64,000 nucleotides of DNA from contig CAJNAR010000014.1 of the NCBI GenBank assembly GCA_905220665.1, positions 124,001 to 188,000 on the forward strand. Reading direction: 5' to 3'. The notes below the pieces were generated by a model that saw nothing but the letters and a program-made list of their open reading frames with translations, did no database searches and was not told the origin of the DNA. The translations under genes were made by a program, and so were the position numbers. The DNA comes from Albugo candida. Its lineage: Eukaryota > Oomycota > Peronosporomycetes > Albuginales > Albuginaceae. Positions 58,835 to 64,000 of the stretch are shown here, one piece after another (the first letter of the stretch is position 1; the number at the start of each line of letters is the position of its first letter).

Positions 58835-60740
58835 ATGTTCACACATCGAGAGAAACGTTACCGCCGTTTGAACACACAACACGTTTTGCTGCATGGTATC
58901 ATTAAAAATTCATCGGTTAATGAGCTTAAATACACACTTCAAGCCTCCAATATTCTTTCGTTGAATGCACTACTGCACGGAATGTTTGGTGAAGAACTTT
59001 TCCACGGTTTTTTGTTTCAACGTCAAACCATTTAGTTGACGAAAAGCAGCGCGAAACTAACATCTCCGAATGTCATTTGTATGTGCGCAGTTCCGCCTCC
59101 GCAACAGCTCATTTGTTCGCTAAAAAGGAGCATAGGAACTTGCTAGGTTTTGTCTCCGATGAGACATTCGACGAAGACAACACGCATACTGGATTTGCTT
59201 ACTGCATAACCACAATTGATTTGGAAGCAGCTTATTTCTCGGAGAGTTCGTGTAAGCAAAGGAAACAATTTGCGACTACCAGAGGAATGCATGCTACACA
59301 TATGGTACAAATTCTGGCGAATGATAGTAGAGCTGTTCGCGTGCAATTCCTAGCAGAATGCTCTAAAAAATCATTGCACTGGTTTGGAACGTCGGAGCAT
59401 TTGTCTTCGTCGTCATGGCACGTTGAATTGCGCCTCAAGCAGATGGCGGAGGGAGTCAAATGTCTTGGAAAAATTGTATTTTGTTTTCGTCTGGGGCGTC
59501 AGAGCTACGCGGATATTAGTGCATTCGAATCTAATAATAAAAGCTATGCGTGATGAACGAAGATGTTGAGTCTCAACCCATAAAGACTATACGATATGAT
59601 TAATGCGGAAATGCAGTTTGTGAAGGGTGTTCTTTTATCAACAATATAAGGAAGAATGGTGCTATATGACCCATGCTTGTATGTGAGCGCTGCGTAGAGC
59701 TTTTGGGTGACGGAGATTACGATGACTTGGAAGGTGTAGAATTCTTACAGCCAATTATACACCAAGATTCTGTTCAGCGTGAGGATCTGATGTCATCCTT
59801 CTCTCAAAACTTATGTAGAAAATGAGCGGAAAAAAAGAGAAATGGACTGATTGTTTTAATAAAGAGTATGATGATAGTACAAAACGGCACCATGGACTCA
59901 CAAGATGCAATTCTCCTCGACGAATTGACTTTAAAGTCTCTGGATACTTCAGATCGTTTAAAAGAAGTCGTCAAAGATAAATTGTTAGTCGAGAGTTTAT
60001 CGATTGAGCAATGCGTCTTTGCACAAGTGAGTGGCCGCAAATATGCAATCAGACATTCGAATCAAGATCGTGGCAAAACGTTTCCTCTAGATTCAGTTCC
60101 TAATAACGAAAACGAGCGCGTTAGCATTATCCAGAAGAATAATTTGCTTGACATAATCCAAACGCGATGAAGAGTGTCAACAGCATTGCGCTGATCCAAA
60201 TATAACACGCCACTCGACGTATCGGCAAACACATCACTTTGAGTTGTCACATCAGCTAATTTGGATTAGTTACAGCTCGTTTGTGAGCTAGCGTGTTTGG
60301 AATTGGGCTGTGAGATCAATCACTCTTATCGAATCGAAAGACGTTCATGTCGTTGCACCCAGTCTGGAAGAATTGCGTAATATCTCACTCCCGCGCGAAC
60401 AATCCTTTTGTACGCATAAGTTGATGGAAGAATTTCCAAAACCTTTGCTGGTTTAGCACAGCAAGTGCTATGTTTGATTTCAGCATTATGACGCGATTGC
60501 GTCCAGTTTTGTCGATTTTTATCTCGGATTCCCGATCGTGTCGGACGAAGGAGTGGTGATCGGAGCGCTTTGTTGTCCCAACTCCAAAATGCTTCCCATA
60601 TCTACGTAACAGTATTCGTTTATGAAGAATCTCACAATCAAAGCATCGGGAATCATTTCAATACAAGCGGAAAACGTATCTCGCCAGTGAAACTTCATTC
60701 TGATCATCCTAGTAACAACATCGGAGAAGACTCATAAGCG
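58835..60740 (+). pseudogene. START / FYVE-like / GAF protein gene, decayed
   Basis: Pieces appear in one order on the plus strand. First comes NELKYTLQASNILSLNALLHGMFGEEL (58.9 kb), which parallels the START-like region of the gene at 1-1466. Then a long frame (59077-59553) contains TGFAYCITTIDLE and VQILANDSRAVRVQF, START-like strands. A FYVE-like cysteine cluster follows (GNAVCEGCS and VCERCVE at about 59.6-59.7 kb) with an in-frame TGA between the pairs. Last is a GAF-like stretch (FYLGFPIVSDEGVVIGALCC at about 60.52-60.59 kb). Oomycetes encode many START/FYVE/GAF-type proteins. Stops and frame changes between blocks exceed what short introns easily explain, so I call it a pseudogene, though unresolved introns remain possible. 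Confidence 0.6.
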
Positions 60741-61309
60741 TACAAGCAGTTGCGAGGAAATTTGGCGGCTTTGATAAATATTGCAGGAATTTGTTTTCGG
60801 TGACGTGAGAGCGTGACTGTATTTTGAACGCGAATGTACCTTTGTTTCCTATTTATGATCTGCTCAGCTTTCTTGATTTGAATCTCATCTGCTCAATGAT
60901 CGTTAGATCACATCTGCTCGTCCCTGCTCGCTTTGAACATGACTGCTTTTACAAGGTCAACCACACTTCAGGTCTCATATCAAGCACGGTTATTATCCTT
61001 CAACGATCCCCGCAATAACCAAACTCTCTTTAAATTCATTATCATCAAATCATTATGTCATTACTGCAACATCTAAGCCAGTTACCAGCAATCACGTTGC
61101 TATCTTAATACGACCAGCACCATACAGCCCTTCCGTTTAAGAGAAGCATGGAGGATGCTCAAGTGTCGTCTATTCCGCGATGGATACGAGGTAAAATCTT
61201 AAGTGAGTTATGTACATCTTGCACGCAATCATTGAAATCGTAATAATGAGTATGTTGACGATTAGTGCGTGATCTGCTTCCATTTTGTAGAATTGAATGC
61301 GGATGCAGC
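60741..61309. other. intergenic, nothing recognised
   Basis: No supportable gene or repeat was seen between the decayed START/FYVE/GAF locus and the duplicated block. Confidence 0.4.
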
Positions 61310-61461
61310 TTCGTAAGCTAACAGAAGACGATATCAATCTGAGCGGTCAGCTTGCTGGTTTCATGAAACGAAGCTCAGAAGAATGCGACTGAAATCGATT
61401 TGTTCGTGAAAGACAGCCACGTTGGATACAGTCAAGCATGTGCCAGAAACTGGATATCATG
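61310..61461 (-). pseudogene. duplicated 5' end of the glutaredoxin gene
   Basis: The sequence agagacgatatcaatctgag... ...ggatatcatgacgactta mirrors about 20700-20872, the start of the glutaredoxin gene including the codons for FHEPS and its upstream ACGCTACTTTAGTGTA. Only the first part of the thioredoxin domain is present and its frame is broken. It is a passenger of the effector duplication. Confidence 0.75.
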
Positions 61462-61939
61462 ACGACTTAATTGGAGTTCAATTAACGCTACTTTAGTGTA
61501 TCTAGCATGATGCTGTCACAGTACCATGCACGAATAAACTGGTAAAATGAAAACAATCACTAGCAATCAAAAATACTCGGCAATGGATGAAAGCAATATT
61601 TCCAAATTCATCTTTGAACAGCTCCGTGGGGATTAACTAATACGATAGTAGAAATCTATTCGCCATTTTAGCGCCCGTACTTTCCCCATTCCACGTTTGA
61701 GAAATTGATTCTCGTTGTATGATATGAGTGAGATAAAATTTGCGATTCTCATTAAGGAGCCATATATCCTTTCTGCTAAGCTGGTCCAAATTAAGACAGA
61801 AGGATTGTTGGACACGACCTTCTAACACACGACACTAGAATGTAGGGAATCAATAGTGATCACTATCTGATTGAACAGAGCAATACATTTAGAAAGTGTC
61901 GACTGGTCAATGGAAGGTATGATTTGTATACTGTTTATA

Positions 61940-63244
61940 GCATTGCACATCGTCATGCATACTCACCGATATTTGCAGCATCCTCGGATTCCCAGTGCCA
62001 TAGAAAATTCTTTGTCAACTTTTCTGATTTCTTTCACTGTATTTCTCGAGACTGTATTGTAAATCACTTGCTACTGCTTGGACACTTGATGGCTGTGCAA
62101 CAGAGCCCATCTTAATAAATCCGTAAGAATTGACTCCAGTCGAGAGATTTTCAATTTGAGGGCAAATCTTCATCATATGCTTACATACAAATTGACTCGT
62201 AAGTAGGTACCATGAATTAGCCGACAAAACGCAAGTATTGCTGGCTTTCACAATGCAAAGTGCTAAATTTTTGACTGCGTCCTTCGTCTTGCGACCTCTG
62301 CGTTCAATCTGAAGATACCAAATAGAGTATTTGACGATTTAGCCTGAAGATTTCTGATAGATCATGGAAGAGTTCTGTTTTATACGGAGGGTGTGAAGGA
62401 TGTAAAATGAAGCTTCGAAGCAGAACTGTGGATATGCTTGGATCATATGGTAGAACTTGCTCTATTAGCCTTAGATGATCACAAACTGGTTCGGAGAGAC
62501 CTTATTTCCATTCAATTACATTTGATTGTTCATTCTTGCATGTACCACCTTAGAGAAAGATAAGAGACTTCTTTGAGGTCGGTCGATAGTTGACTACTTG
62601 TTCGTTGTGCGTTTTGATTTCGGGACTACTCACTATGCATTTCACACAGTGTGAGAAGACACGAAGGTCGATAATTCGGCCGAGCGGAAGACTGAGTCGT
62701 ATTTGATATTCGTCTCATAAACGTGATGTAAGTATCGCTGCATGCAATGATATGGAGCTATCCATTTCTTGACGGAAGGTGCTGCACCAAGAAACCGCAG
62801 TTTCGTCGTCTTCGGCTTGCTTTGAGAGCCAGAAAAGTGTACTACTGTCGACAGATTGCCACGCGCATCATCAGTTCCTCCCGCATTATTCATCCTATTG
62901 TAATGTTTTTTGTCATCGTCTGGATCATTGATATCCTGGTCGAGAAAACCTAAACATGCGTTCCACGGAATATGACAGCTCAACATGACGTACGCATGCG
63001 GAATATCGTCGGAGATTTCTGCGGACATCATCAAATAGTCACAGTTGGCACGTGTCTCTGTGTATGGTTTGCGAAACCCGAAAGTAAAGTTTGCATGCTG
63101 GACAAATCGTTTTGTGCACTTGAGACAAGCCAGAATTTTTCGATAAGGGTTTGAAACAATCACGCCAATTTTATAGCCGCTGAAATTCAGTGTAATACAA
63201 CGTGCACTGAGTGCAGTTCTTCTGATGCGAGAGCAAGCACGCAA
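61940..63244 (-). pseudogene. effector-family copy lacking the signal peptide and a central segment
   Basis: A 200-codon frame (63244-62642) aligns with the N-terminal part of the intact effector, including CLKC in place of CHKC followed by HANFTFGF. Two deletions are visible. About 15 codons are missing between the region matching the first residues and SGYK, which removes the hydrophobic signal core. Next, RFLGAAPSVKKWIAPY joins the region after LRFFG directly to the VKKWIAPF region, skipping modules two and three. The C-terminal part continues in broken frames to about 62015 (SANSWYLLTSQF, IKMGSVAQPSS). A secreted product is not expected. Confidence 0.75.
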
Positions 63245-63253
63245 CTGTTTATT

Positions 63254-64000
63254 TCAATGTATGGTGTCATCGTAAGAGATGACTTCAATAGAATCATAAT
63301 CAATACCAGAGCATACAAATTGGACATGTTCATACTTGAATGAACTTGAAATTATATACCATGAAATAGCTGACAGAACGTAGATATTGCTCACTTTTGC
63401 AATGCAGAAAGCCGCTTCTTCGAATGTATTCTTCGTCCTGCGACTTTCACTATTGAACTGGACAACAAACAAAGTCTTCCGATAATTTAGCCTCACGCTG
63501 TTTGATAGCATCATGAAGCAATACTATTTGTCTTGAAGGGTTTAAAGAAGGTAAGAGAAAGCTTTGACGCGGCATCGTAGACATCCATGTAGATTTTGAT
63601 CCAACTTGCTCTTTTGATTCCAAAAGCTCACACGTTGATTCGGAGAGACCTGATAGCCAATCACAAGCCTTCCGACAACGGATTGCCATTCGAGAGTTTT
63701 TACTCGCAAGACGTTTTAGTATGCAACCAACACATGTCTTTTTAAAGACGACATAGCCTTCCGCGGCTGAGAGGTCGACGGGGATCCTTGTTCTTTCTAG
63801 CAGGGTTGCGAGGATTGATGCATGCAATGGTATGTAGCTGTCCGTATTTTTTTACGAGAATCTGTGGTAGACGCTTTACTTTTACTAGCATGCGATGGTA
63901 AAGATTTGAAATTGGACATGTCACCGGGCACTGCTTCTGGCTTCTCTTCAACATTTTCACAAACACCCACACGTACACATTTCTGTAGTCCATGACTCGT
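63254..64000 (-). pseudogene. tail of another effector-family copy (runs off the right edge)
   Basis: Frames on the minus strand match the fourth module and C-terminal part of the family: CVGCILKRLASK, RKACDWLSGLSESTCELLE, then FCIAKVSNIYVLSAISWY. At least two frameshifts occur between 63990 and 63254. The match stops around 63264, short of the normal C-terminus, where the sequence passes directly into the 5' end of the neighbouring copy. The N-terminal part lies outside the window. Confidence 0.7.

Noticed and set aside
1..64000. tRNA or rRNA genes
   Set aside because: I saw no convincing cloverleaf or conserved rRNA segment by eye; a covariance-model search would be needed to exclude tRNAs.

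Overview
The window looks like nuclear DNA of an oomycete, most likely a white-rust pathogen (Albugo). Housekeeping genes are densely packed and interrupted by very short GT-AG introns, mostly 34-70 nt. There is a START plus FYVE-like protein of the kind that is abundant in oomycetes, and Copia-type and L1/Tx1-type elements are numerous. A family of large secreted-type proteins carries a CHxC motif just after the signal peptide, which is the hallmark of the Albugo CHxC ('CCG') effector class. The species call is an inference from these traits. Exon structures were spliced by eye from GT-AG signals, reading frame and family conservation.

Layout. (1) 1-20.9 kb is a compact gene block: a START/FYVE-like protein (runs off the left edge), an EF-hand/WD40 protein, a hypothetical Ser-rich protein, a coiled-coil protein, a mitochondrial carrier, a MAPEG enzyme, EMC5, a degenerate-NDK/EF-hand protein, a FAM228-like protein, PEX11, a nucleotide-sugar-transporter-like protein, the ribosome-rescue GTPase HBS1, and a monothiol glutaredoxin (thioredoxin plus three Grx domains). 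Three of these genes resemble flagellar/ciliary families, which fits a zoospore-forming organism. (2) 21.4-27.4 kb holds one intact CHxC-family effector gene followed by relics of other copies. (3) 27.5-38.3 kb contains two Copia elements in opposite orientations; the second is bounded by LTRs and a 5-bp target duplication. (4) 38.5-40.5 kb is an effector pseudogene. (5) 40.5-53.3 kb is gene-poor, with a Copia pol relic, an APE-type LINE cut off within its reverse transcriptase, and a gag fragment. (6) 53.3-58.4 kb holds a Copia element inserted in one of two inverted copies of a small unknown gene. (7) 58.8-60.8 kb is a decayed START/FYVE-like/GAF gene. (8) 61.3-64.0 kb holds a second copy of the glutaredoxin 5' end plus a damaged effector paralogue, joined to the tail of yet another effector copy at the right edge.

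Main message: a stable gene block meets a repeat-rich effector birth-and-death region. The intact effector appears to be built from four CxxC modules. At least four other copies show stop codons, homopolymer frameshift, loss of the signal peptide, internal deletion or head-to-tail truncation. Three different Copia families in the window share an LTR start (TGTTGG) and a primer-binding site that contains the apparent gag start codon.
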